A program made the translations under genes and the position numbers. Source: Ensifer adhaerens (lineage in GTDB: Bacteria > Pseudomonadota > Alphaproteobacteria > Rhizobiales > Rhizobiaceae). Taken from it: a stretch of 64,000 nucleotides of DNA. Of this stretch, positions 50,056 to 58,044 are shown piece after piece (position 1 is the first letter of the stretch; the number at the start of each line of letters is the position of its first letter). The notes beneath the pieces were generated by a model. The model had not been told where the DNA came from and ran no database searches. It worked only from the letters and a program-made list of their open reading frames with translations. The stretch spans positions 682,001-746,000 of the forward strand of contig NZ_LAZS01000012.1 of the NCBI RefSeq assembly GCF_002007205.1. Reading direction: 5' to 3'.

Positions 50056-50082
50056 GCGCCGGCCGTGAGGAGTGGCCGGCGC
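50056..50082 (+). terminator. Intercistronic hairpin between tauA and tauB
   Basis: GCGCCGGCC (50056-50064) pairs perfectly with GGCCGGCGC (50074-50082), loop GTGAGGAGT, with no T-run. It probably stabilises the tauA mRNA 3' end or reduces read-through, raising binding-protein levels over TauBC. Confidence 0.65.
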
Positions 50083-50123
50083 ACCATCATAGACCGTGAC
50101 CGAGGTGCAGGGAGGCATTTCTC

Positions 50124-50936
50124 ATGGAAACATTGAGCGTCAGGAACATCAGTCTGACCTACCCGGGCCTGTACTCGGACCAGGCGATCATCGCCTTGAA
50201 AGGCGTCAATCTTACCATCAACAGCGGCGACTTCGTCGTCGCGCTGGGCGCATCAGGCTGCGGGAAGACGACGCTGCTTAACCTGATGGCCGGCTTCATG
50301 GCCCCGTCGGAAGGCGACATCACCCTTGGCAACCACCAGGTGAACGGTCCCGGCGCCGAGCGCGGCGTGGTCTTCCAGAAGCACGCGCTTCTGCCGTGGC
50401 TGAACGTCATCGAGAATACCGAATTCGGCCTCAAACTGCGCGGCGTCGACAAGGCGACGCGGCGGGAGCTTGCGACCAAGAACCTTGCGCTGGTCGGCCT
50501 GCAGGACTTCCACCGCCACATGATCTATCACCTCTCGGGTGGCATGCAGCAGCGCGTCGGCATCGCAAGGGCGCTCACCTGTGATCCTGCCATGCTGTTG
50601 ATGGACGAGCCGATGGCGGCCCTCGACGCGTTGACGCGCGAGACGATCCAGGAGCTGCTTCTGAAGGTCTGGCAGCTCACCAACAAGATGTTCTTCTTCA
50701 TCACCCACAGTGTGGAGGAAGCGTTGTTCCTCGGCTCGCGGCTGATCGTCATGTCGCCGCGCCCGGGCCGCATCACCCATACCTACGAACTCAACTTCAA
50801 CAAGCGCTTCCTCGCCGAGGGCAATGCGCGCGCGATCAAATCCAGCCCGGAATTCATCCGCATGCGCGAAGAAGTGCTCGGCATCATCTATGGCGACGAA
50901 CGTGCGTCCGGCAACCCGGAGGTGGCCCATGCTTGA
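50124..50936 (+). CDS. tauB: Taurine ABC transporter ATPase TauB
   Basis: The 270-residue cytosolic ATPase has Walker A GASGCGKTT (about residue 42), a Q loop in VVFQKHALLPWLNV, the LSGGMQQRVGIARAL signature, Walker B LLMDEPMAALDAL and the switch His in FFITHSVEEALFLG. The PRPGRI motif near residue 215 is typical of the nitrate/taurine/sulfonate group. It drives taurine import by TauC. Its end overlaps tauC by 8 bp. Confidence 0.93.
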   Translation: METLSVRNISLTYPGLYSDQAIIALKGVNLTINSGDFVVALGASGCGKTTLLNLMAGFMAPSEGDITLGNHQVNGPGAERGVVFQKHALLPWLNVIENTEFGLKLRGVDKATRRELATKNLALVGLQDFHRHMIYHLSGGMQQRVGIARALTCDPAMLLMDEPMAALDALTRETIQELLLKVWQLTNKMFFFITHSVEEALFLGSRLIVMSPRPGRITHTYELNFNKRFLAEGNARAIKSSPEFIRMREEVLGIIYGDERASGNPEVAHA

Positions 50937-51756
50937 CAGAGTGACACGCGCCAAGCCCGTAAAGGCCGGCAAGATCTTCGGTGCTCCGGGTGAAGGCAGC
51001 AGCGGTCTGATCAGTTTTTCGACGACGGTCGTCATCGTCGCCCTCTGGTTCCTCGTGACCGAAGGCGGCTGGGTCAAGCCTCTTTTCCTGCCGTCGCCGC
51101 TGGCGGTCTGGGACAAGTTCATGCTGGCAATGACCGACGGTGTTTCGAACTCGACGCTGATGCAGCACACGCTGGCCAGTATCGGCCGCGTCTTCGGGGC
51201 CTTCCTGCTGGCGCTGCTGACGGCAGTGCCGATCGGCGTGCTCATGGGCGTCAATCGCTTCGTGCGCGGCCTGTTCGACCCGATCATCGAATTCTACCGG
51301 CCTCTTCCGCCGCTTGCCTACCTGCCGCTGGTCATCATCTGGCTCGGCATCGGCGAGTTCCCGAAGGTGTTCCTGATCTATCTGGCGATCTTCGCGCCGA
51401 TGGCGATTGCCGCAAGGGCAGGGGTGCGTTCGGTCTCCACCGAGCAGATCCACGCGGCCTATGCGATGGGCGCCACCCGCGGGCAGGTCATCAGCCAGGT
51501 GATCATGAAGGCGGCCTTGCCGGAGATCTTCACCGGCATGCGTATCGGCATCGGCGTCGGCTGGACCACGCTTGTGGCAGCGGAAATGGTGGCCGCGAAC
51601 CGGGGCCTCGGCTTCATGGTTCTGAACGCCGCCGAAAACCTCGAAAGCGACACGGTGATCATGGGCATCTTCATTATCGGCATCTTCGCCTTCGCCTTCG
51701 ATCTTCTGATCCGCTACCTCGAAAAGGCGCTGATCCCCTGGAAGGGTCGCCTCTAA
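50929..51756 (+). CDS. tauC: Taurine ABC transporter permease TauC
   Basis: The 275-residue inner-membrane protein has six transmembrane segments and the family signatures FYRPLPPLAYLPLVIIWLGIGEFPKVFLIYLAIF (marked by PLPPLAYLPLVIIWLGIGE) and an EAA-like coupling loop (AAYAMGATRGQVISQVIMKAALPEIFTGMRI, marked by AMGATRGQVISQ). It forms the taurine channel with TauB. The start at 50929 lies inside the tauB end, so the pair is translationally coupled. The next genes encode taurine dehydrogenase subunits. Confidence 0.93.
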   Translation: MLDRVTRAKPVKAGKIFGAPGEGSSGLISFSTTVVIVALWFLVTEGGWVKPLFLPSPLAVWDKFMLAMTDGVSNSTLMQHTLASIGRVFGAFLLALLTAVPIGVLMGVNRFVRGLFDPIIEFYRPLPPLAYLPLVIIWLGIGEFPKVFLIYLAIFAPMAIAARAGVRSVSTEQIHAAYAMGATRGQVISQVIMKAALPEIFTGMRIGIGVGWTTLVAAEMVAANRGLGFMVLNAAENLESDTVIMGIFIIGIFAFAFDLLIRYLEKALIPWKGRL

Positions 51757-51867
51757 CCGGCGACCACCTCCGACACTTCAACTGAATACGGCCTGGCGGC
51801 CTTTTGAAGACGGCCTTTCCCGTCTCTGGCGAAGCCATGCCTGACGACCAAGCCAAAGGACAGGACC

Positions 51868-52254
51868 ATGACACTGACGGCAACCGATCTCAAAACCTTG
51901 TTCGATGCCTTCAACCGGCATGACATCGATGGGGTCATGCACTTCTTCGCCGAGGATTGCGTGTTCAACGCGGTCGCAGGCCCGGAGGTCTACGGCAACC
52001 GTTTCGTCGGTACGGGTCCGATCGCCGACGCCTTCAGCGGCGTCTGGAAATCGATGCCGGATGCCGAATGGGGCAACCACAGCCATTTCGTCGAGGGCGA
52101 TCGCGGCGTGTCCGAATGGACCTTCTCCGGCACGGCCGCCGATGGCAGCCGCATCGAGGCGGAGGGCTGCGACCTCTTCACCTTCCGAGACGGCAAGATC
52201 GTGCGCAAGCAGGCGTTCCGCAAGAACCGCCCGGTCCTGCAACCCCGCTACTGA
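51868..52254 (+). CDS. tauX: Probable taurine dehydrogenase small subunit TauX (SnoaL/NTF2-like)
   Basis: The 128-residue soluble protein has an NTF2/SnoaL-like fold: FDAFNRHDIDGVMHFFAEDCVFN, then GNRFVGTGPIADAFSGVW and DGKIVRKQAFRKNRP near the end. In taurine-degrading alphaproteobacteria the gene between tauC and the FAD enzyme encodes TauX, the small subunit of taurine dehydrogenase. Position and size support that call; the fold itself is shared with many other enzymes. It lies 111 bp after tauC and 17 bp before tauY. Confidence 0.75.
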   Translation: MTLTATDLKTLFDAFNRHDIDGVMHFFAEDCVFNAVAGPEVYGNRFVGTGPIADAFSGVWKSMPDAEWGNHSHFVEGDRGVSEWTFSGTAADGSRIEAEGCDLFTFRDGKIVRKQAFRKNRPVLQPRY

Positions 52255-52271
52255 CGGCTGGAGCGAAAGCC

Positions 52272-53672
52272 ATGCAACTGCGCGCCACACCCTTGAAGCC
52301 GGCAAGAGAGCCGTTTGATCCGGCCTATGACCCCAACCATGCCCGCAGCCCCGGCACGGGCAAGGACTACGCGCCGACCTACTGGATCGGCACTGCCGGT
52401 CCGGAACCGGAGGATGACGGTCCGGTCACGCGCGATATCGATGTCGACGTCGCCATCATCGGTTCCGGCTATACCGGCCTCTCCTGCGCCATTCATCTGG
52501 CGCGCGAGCACGGCATCAAGGCAACCGTGCTGGAGGCGAACGGCGTTGCCTGGGGCTGCAGCACCCGCAATGGCGGGCAGGCGCAGATTTCCGCCGGTCG
52601 CCTGAAGCGCTCGCAATGGATCGCCCGCTGGGGCGTGGATGTCGCGCGCAAGATGCATGCCGAGATTTCCGAGGGGTTCGATTTGTTTCGGGCCCTGGTC
52701 AAGGAACCGGAGATCGACTGCGACCCGCAGGACGGCGGCCACCTCTACATTGCCCATCGCGACAAGATGCTGCCGGCGCTCGAAAACGAGGTCCGCGTTC
52801 TCAACGATACTTTCGGCTATCGCGCCCGCATGATCTCGCGCGATGAGATCCACCGTGATTTCGTCCGCGACGAGGAAGCACGCGGGGCGATGTACGAGCC
52901 CGATGGCATGGGCATCCACGCAGCAAAACTCGCCTTCGGTTACCTCAGACTTGCTCGCAAGCTGGGCGCAAGGGTGCATACGTCGAGCCCCGTGCTCTCC
53001 TGCATCGCCAAGGGCGGCATGCATTACCTGACGACGCCTGGCGGAACGGTGCGGGCGCGTGCCGTCTGCATCGCGACGGCCGGCTACACGTCACCCGGCA
53101 TGAACGCGCTCACCCGCCATCGGCTGATGCCGATCCTGTCGAACTCGATTGTCACCCGGCCGCTGACGGAGAGCGAGCAGAAGGCGCTGAACTTCAAGGC
53201 GCGCATTCCGCTCACCGACACGCGCACCCTGCGCCACTACTACCGCATGCTGCCGGACGGACGCGTGCAGATTGGCAGCCGCAGTGCGATTACCGGGCGC
53301 GACGCCGGAAACCCGAAGCATCTCGAACTGCTTCTGGCAGGTCTCTACCGCAAGTTCCCGGCGCTGCGCGACATCGACATCGACTACTCCTGGTGGGGTT
53401 GGGTGGACGTCAGCCACGACATGATGCCGCGCATCTTCCAGCCGGATCCGGCCCAGAGGCTGTTCTACGCCATGGGTTATGGCGGCAATGGCGTCATGTA
53501 TTCCGCCCAGGCCGGCCGGCGCATGGCGCAGATGGTCGCCGGCAAGGGCGGCGATCTCGACCTTCCGATCTTCACCTCGTCCCTGCCGGGCCACGGGCTG
53601 CTGACGCCGTTCCGGCGGCTTGGGCAATGGGGAATGTACCGCTGGTACTACCTCCGCGACGAGATCCTCTAA
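52272..53672 (+). CDS. tauY: Taurine dehydrogenase large subunit TauY (FAD-dependent)
   Basis: The 466-residue protein is a DAO-type FAD oxidoreductase: a Rossmann FAD motif near residue 56 (VAIIGSGYTGLSCAIHLA), GCSTRNGGQAQISAGRL, and a C-terminal AMGYGGNGVMYSAQAGRRMA segment that contacts the flavin. It oxidatively deaminates taurine to sulfoacetaldehyde and ammonium and passes electrons to the respiratory chain through cytochrome c or quinone. The context (TauABC, TauX, Xsc) distinguishes it from amino-acid or polyamine oxidases of the same family. The ATG at 52272 precedes the FAD domain at normal distance. Confidence 0.85.
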   Translation: MQLRATPLKPAREPFDPAYDPNHARSPGTGKDYAPTYWIGTAGPEPEDDGPVTRDIDVDVAIIGSGYTGLSCAIHLAREHGIKATVLEANGVAWGCSTRNGGQAQISAGRLKRSQWIARWGVDVARKMHAEISEGFDLFRALVKEPEIDCDPQDGGHLYIAHRDKMLPALENEVRVLNDTFGYRARMISRDEIHRDFVRDEEARGAMYEPDGMGIHAAKLAFGYLRLARKLGARVHTSSPVLSCIAKGGMHYLTTPGGTVRARAVCIATAGYTSPGMNALTRHRLMPILSNSIVTRPLTESEQKALNFKARIPLTDTRTLRHYYRMLPDGRVQIGSRSAITGRDAGNPKHLELLLAGLYRKFPALRDIDIDYSWWGWVDVSHDMMPRIFQPDPAQRLFYAMGYGGNGVMYSAQAGRRMAQMVAGKGGDLDLPIFTSSLPGHGLLTPFRRLGQWGMYRWYYLRDEIL

Positions 53673-53706
53673 CGCTTTGAAATAATACCAGGAAAGGAAC
53701 CACCCC

Positions 53707-55482
53707 ATGAAAATGACCACCGAGGAAGCCTTCGTCAAAGTTCTTCAGATGCATGGCCTCGAACATGCCTTCGGCATCATCGGCTCGGCCATGATGCCGG
53801 TGTCGGACCTGTTCCCGAAGGCCGGCATCAAATTCTGGGACTGCGCCCATGAGACCAATGCCGGCATGATGGCCGACGGCTTCAGCCGCGCCACGGGCAC
53901 GATGTCGGTTGCGATCGGCCAGAACGGCCCCGGCGTCACCGGCTTCATCACCGCGATCAAGACCGCCTACTGGAACCACACGCCGCTTCTGATGGTCACG
54001 CCGCAGGCGGCCAACAAGACGATCGGGCAGGGCGGTTTCCAGGAGGTCGACCAGATGGCGATGTTCGAGGAAATGGTCTGCTACCAGGAAGAAGTACGCG
54101 ATCCCTCGCGTATCCCTGAAGTCCTCAACCGCGTCATCGAAAAGGCCTGGCGCGGCTGTGCGCCGGCGCAGATCAACATTCCGCGCGACTACTGGACCCA
54201 GGTGATCGACGTCGACCTGCCGGCGATCGTTCGCTTCGAGCGCCCGGCCGGCGGCCCGCAGGCGATCGCGGAAGCGGCCAAGCTGCTGTCTGAGGCGAAA
54301 TTCCCGGTCATCCTCAACGGCGCCGGCGTCGTCATCGGCAATGCCATTTCCGATTCCATGAAGCTTGCCGAGCGTCTCGACGCGCCGGTCTGCTGCGGCT
54401 ACCAGCACAACGACGCCTTCCCAGGCAGCCATCGCCTGTCGGTCGGCCCGCTCGGCTACAACGGCTCGAAGGCGGCGATGGAGCTGATCTCGAAGGCTGA
54501 TGTCGTGCTGGCACTCGGCACAAGGCTCAATCCGTTCTCGACGCTTCCGGGCTACGGCATCGACTACTGGCCGAAGAACGCCTCGATCATCCAGGTCGAC
54601 ATCAACGCCGACCGGATCGGTCTTACCAAGAAGGTGTCGGTCGGCATCTGCGGCGATGCCAAGCAGGTCGCCCGCCAGATCCTGGAGTTGCTGTCGCCGT
54701 CTGCCGGCGACGCCGGCCGCGAGGAGCGCAAGGCGACGATCCACCAGACCCGCTCGGCCTGGCAGCAGCAACTATCCTCGATGGACCACGAGGACGACGA
54801 TCCGGGCACGGAATGGAACGAAAGCGCACGCTCGCGCGAGCCGAACCGTATGTCGCCGCGCCAGGCATGGCGGGCGATCCAGGCGGCCCTGCCGAAGGAA
54901 GCGATCATCTCCACCGATATCGGCAACAATTGCGCGATCGGCAACGCCTATCCGACCTTCGAAGCCGGCCGCAAATATCTGGCACCGGGCATGTTCGGCC
55001 CCTGCGGTTATGGCTTCCCGTCGATCGTCGGCGCCAAGATCGGTTGCCCTGATGTGCCAGTGGTCGGTTTTGCCGGTGACGGTGCCTTCGGCATCTCGAT
55101 GAACGAGATGGGCTCGATCGGCCGCGAGGGATGGCCGGCGATCACGATGGTGATCTTCCGCAACTACCAATGGGGCGCTGAGAAGCGCAACACGACGCTC
55201 TGGTACGCCAACAACTTCGTCGGCACGGAACTCAACCCCAACCTCTCCTACGCGAAAGTGGCCGAAGGCTGCGGCCTGAAGGGTGTTGCCGTTAATACGA
55301 CGGCAGCGCTGACTGAGGCGCTGTCTACTGCGATCGCCGACCAGAAGAAGGGCGTGACAACCTTCATCGAAGTCATCCTCAACCAGGAGCTCGGCGAACC
55401 CTTCCGCCGCGACGCGATGAAGAAGCCGGTGCCGGTTGCCGGCATCGATCGTGCCGACATGCGTCCGCAGAAGCGGGCGTGA
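53707..55482 (+). CDS. xsc: Sulfoacetaldehyde acetyltransferase Xsc
   Basis: The 591-residue ThDP-dependent enzyme converts sulfoacetaldehyde and phosphate into acetyl phosphate and sulfite. Order: N-terminal PYR domain with HETNAGMMADGFSRATG, a central domain (about 190-330), and the C-terminal PP domain with the ThDP motif GDGAFGISMNEMGSIGREG ending in FRNYQWGAEKRN, a hallmark of Xsc. Length equals that of characterised Xsc proteins. An AGGAAAGG site lies before the ATG. It is between tauY and yeiH/pta, completing the pathway. Confidence 0.95.
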   Translation: MKMTTEEAFVKVLQMHGLEHAFGIIGSAMMPVSDLFPKAGIKFWDCAHETNAGMMADGFSRATGTMSVAIGQNGPGVTGFITAIKTAYWNHTPLLMVTPQAANKTIGQGGFQEVDQMAMFEEMVCYQEEVRDPSRIPEVLNRVIEKAWRGCAPAQINIPRDYWTQVIDVDLPAIVRFERPAGGPQAIAEAAKLLSEAKFPVILNGAGVVIGNAISDSMKLAERLDAPVCCGYQHNDAFPGSHRLSVGPLGYNGSKAAMELISKADVVLALGTRLNPFSTLPGYGIDYWPKNASIIQVDINADRIGLTKKVSVGICGDAKQVARQILELLSPSAGDAGREERKATIHQTRSAWQQQLSSMDHEDDDPGTEWNESARSREPNRMSPRQAWRAIQAALPKEAIISTDIGNNCAIGNAYPTFEAGRKYLAPGMFGPCGYGFPSIVGAKIGCPDVPVVGFAGDGAFGISMNEMGSIGREGWPAITMVIFRNYQWGAEKRNTTLWYANNFVGTELNPNLSYAKVAEGCGLKGVAVNTTAALTEALSTAIADQKKGVTTFIEVILNQELGEPFRRDAMKKPVPVAGIDRADMRPQKRA

Positions 55483-55557
55483 TCCCTCTTACCAACCATG
55501 CCCCGCCCGGCGCGTCCGGGCGGGAGTGAACATCCCGCAAGTGACCGGATTAAAACC

Positions 55558-56595
55558 ATGACCTTCGTCACCTCCGTCCACGAACGCTTCCGGAGCGTAC
55601 CCTCCGGCTTTGCGGCCTATTGGCCCGGCTTCGCCGTCACTGCGGCGGTTGCCGTCGCCGCCCAGTTTCTCTCCGATCACTACGGCGCGCCGGCCATGCT
55701 GATGGCGCTGCTGCTCGGCATCGCCTTTCACTTTCTGTCCGAGGAAGGGCGCTGCGTCGCCGGGATCGATTTCTGCGCCAAGAAAGTGTTGCGCATCGGC
55801 GTGGCGCTGCTCGGCATGCGCATCAGCGTCGACCTGCTCATCGGGCTCGGCGCAAGCACGATCCTCCTCCTGGTTTCAGCCATCGCTGCGACCATCGGTT
55901 TCGGCCTGCTCGCCGCAAAACTGCTCGGCCGCGGCTGGCGATTGGCACTCCTGACCAGTGGATCCGTCGCCATCTGCGGCGCCTCGGCGGCGATGGCGAT
56001 CGCCGCCGTGCTGCCGAAAAACGAGTTTGCCGAGCGCAATCTGATCTTCACCGTGCTCTCGGTCACGGTGCTCTCCACCCTGGCGATGATCGCCTATCCG
56101 ATCATCGCCCAAACCATGGGGCTGGATGCGCGTGCGACCGGCATATTCTTCGGCGGCACCATCCACGACGTCGCCCAGGTTGTCGGCGCCGGCTTCTCGG
56201 TCTCACCGGAAGCGGGCGAGACGGCGACGCTGGTCAAGCTGATCCGCGTCACTATGCTGGCGCCGGTCGTGCTCATCTTCTCGCTGTCGCTGCGCAAGGT
56301 GCCACAGCCCGAAGGCGAAACAGGCAAGCGCCCGCCGTTGCTCCCGGGTTTCGTCGTCGCCTTCCTGATCTTTGCGGCGCTGAATTCCTTCGGCTTCGTT
56401 CCGGAAATGGTCGCAAAGGCCGGGATGGAGACCTCGCGCTGGGCGCTGCTTGCCGGCATCGTCGCCGTCGGCATGCGCACCTCGCTTCGCCGCGTTCTCG
56501 ACGTTGGCGGCGACGCGGTCGCGCTGATCATCGCCGAAACCGTCTTCATCGCCCTCTTCATCCTCGTCGGCATTCACTATCTGGGGCACGCCTGA
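55558..56595 (+). CDS. YeiH-family (UPF0324) putative sulfite/sulfate exporter
   Basis: The 345-residue protein has about 10 transmembrane segments and UPF0324 signatures: RCVAGIDFCAKKVLRIGVALLGMRIS, SGSVAICGASAAMAIAAVLP and GATIHDVAQVVGAG-like GGTIHDVAQVVGAGF. YeiH proteins are putative sulfate or sulfite exporters. Xsc releases one sulfite per taurine, so a sulfite exporter here makes sense, taking the place of TauE or TauZ. The function is inferred from context. Its stop overlaps the pta start (TGATG). Confidence 0.85.
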   Translation: MTFVTSVHERFRSVPSGFAAYWPGFAVTAAVAVAAQFLSDHYGAPAMLMALLLGIAFHFLSEEGRCVAGIDFCAKKVLRIGVALLGMRISVDLLIGLGASTILLLVSAIAATIGFGLLAAKLLGRGWRLALLTSGSVAICGASAAMAIAAVLPKNEFAERNLIFTVLSVTVLSTLAMIAYPIIAQTMGLDARATGIFFGGTIHDVAQVVGAGFSVSPEAGETATLVKLIRVTMLAPVVLIFSLSLRKVPQPEGETGKRPPLLPGFVVAFLIFAALNSFGFVPEMVAKAGMETSRWALLAGIVAVGMRTSLRRVLDVGGDAVALIIAETVFIALFILVGIHYLGHA

Positions 56596-57599
56596 TGAAA
56601 CCGCTCGACCGCATTCTCGAAGCCGCGAAAGCCGCCCCCCGCCATATCGTTCTCGCCGAGGGCGAGGACCCGCGCATCGTCGAAGGCGCCTTGCGGGCCG
56701 TGCGCGCTGGCATTGCCGAGATCACGCTCGTCGGCAACCGGGAGATCGTCGGAGGGCAACTGGCGGTCGCTGGTGGCAATCGGGACGCTATCCGTATCGA
56801 GGATCCGGCCTCGTCCGCGTTGACGCAGCGCCTTGCTGCGGCCTATCACGCGCTGCGGCGAAACAAGGGCGTCGACGAGGTGGCTGCGGCGGCAGCCGTG
56901 CGTTCGCCGCTCGTCTTTGCCGCCATGATGGTGCGCGAGGATCACGCCGACGGCACGGTCGGAGGCGCGGTCGCCACCACCGCCGATACGGTGCGTGCCG
57001 CACTCCAGACCATCGGCCGGGCACCGGATGTCGGGCTGGTATCAAGCTTCTTCCTGATGATGCTCTGCGCGCCGCACCATGTGAAGAAGGGCGCCTTCGT
57101 CTTTGCCGATTGCGGGCTGGTGGTGGATCCGGACGCCGCGGGCCTTGCCGATATCGCCGTGACCTCCGCGCGCTCGTTCGAGGCGCTCGCCGGCAAGCCG
57201 GCGAAGGTGGCGATGCTCTCGTTCTCGACGGCCGGCAGCGCCGCGCACGAGCGGGTTTCCAAGGTGGTTGAGGCGACACGGCTTGCCCATACCGCAGCGC
57301 CGGGTCTCGTGATCGACGGGGAGTTGCAGTTCGACAGCGCCTTCGTCGAGGCCGTCAGCGCCGCCAAGGCACCGGATTCGGCTCTTCATGGCGAGGCCAA
57401 TGTCTTCGTCTTTCCGAATCTCGACGCGGCCAATATCGGCTACAAGATCGCGCAGCGGATCGGCGGCGCCGCTGCCATCGGCCCCATTCTGCAGGGGCTT
57501 GCCAAGCCCGCCAACGATCTCTCGCGTGGCTGCAATGCCGATGACGTCTTCCACATGATCGCCGTCACCGTCGTTCAGGCTTCGGGCGGGCAGGGCTAG
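56595..57599 (+). CDS. pta: Phosphate acetyltransferase Pta
   Basis: The 334-residue enzyme of the phosphotransacetylase family converts acetyl phosphate from Xsc and CoA into acetyl-CoA. Landmarks: HIVLAEGEDPRIVEGALRAV near the start, RSPLVFAAMMVREDHADGTVGGA, and NVFVFPNLDAANIGYKIAQRIGGA near the end, a Pta signature. It is the short form lacking the DRTGG regulatory domain. It overlaps yeiH by a TGATG coupling and ends the taurine operon, so it is dedicated to taurine carbon flow. Confidence 0.94.
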   Translation: MKPLDRILEAAKAAPRHIVLAEGEDPRIVEGALRAVRAGIAEITLVGNREIVGGQLAVAGGNRDAIRIEDPASSALTQRLAAAYHALRRNKGVDEVAAAAAVRSPLVFAAMMVREDHADGTVGGAVATTADTVRAALQTIGRAPDVGLVSSFFLMMLCAPHHVKKGAFVFADCGLVVDPDAAGLADIAVTSARSFEALAGKPAKVAMLSFSTAGSAAHERVSKVVEATRLAHTAAPGLVIDGELQFDSAFVEAVSAAKAPDSALHGEANVFVFPNLDAANIGYKIAQRIGGAAAIGPILQGLAKPANDLSRGCNADDVFHMIAVTVVQASGGQG

Positions 57600-57656
57600 G
57601 TCCTCGGAGGTCCTTGTCGCTTGATTGCGTAGGCCGCTCTTGTGGCGTCGCGGTCG

Positions 57657-57923
57657 TCAGGCGAACCGGACGGCGGCCCGTGCGCGCGCCTTGGCAGCTT
57701 CTTCTTCGCGGTTGCGCGGGGGCTGCGACGTCTCGAGTGCGTCGATCAGTTCCTGCGCGCAGGCCGCGATCGAACTGACCGCGCGCTCGAACGCCGCTTC
57801 ATTGCGTTTGGATGGTTTGTTCGTTCCGCTCAGTTTGCGCACGAACTGCAACGCGGCGTCATGGATCTCCGCGTCCGTCGCCGGCGGCTCGAAATTGAAC
57901 AGGGGTTTGATGTTTCGGCACAT
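57657..57923 (-). CDS. DUF2277 domain-containing protein
   Basis: The 88-residue protein matches DUF2277: MCRNIKPLFNFEPPATDAEI, then DAALQFVRKLSGTNKPSKRNEAAFERAV and an ALETSQPPRNR tail. The CRNIK start with its cysteine is invariant in the family. Members are small soluble proteins of unknown function, widespread in actinobacteria and alphaproteobacteria. Two helices dominate the prediction. It converges with pta, with about 57 bp between stops. Confidence 0.85.
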   Translation of the reverse strand: MCRNIKPLFNFEPPATDAEIHDAALQFVRKLSGTNKPSKRNEAAFERAVSSIAACAQELIDALETSQPPRNREEEAAKARARAAVRFA

Positions 57924-58044
57924 GACGGGCTCCCGGTCCTCTTCGTTCTCGCTCCTGTCGAGGTCGGGATCTTAGTGCCCGTTCCTCGTCGGCGGAAGAC
58001 CTTTGCCGTCTCCTAATACAAATCCGACGGTCGGACGCCTCCGG

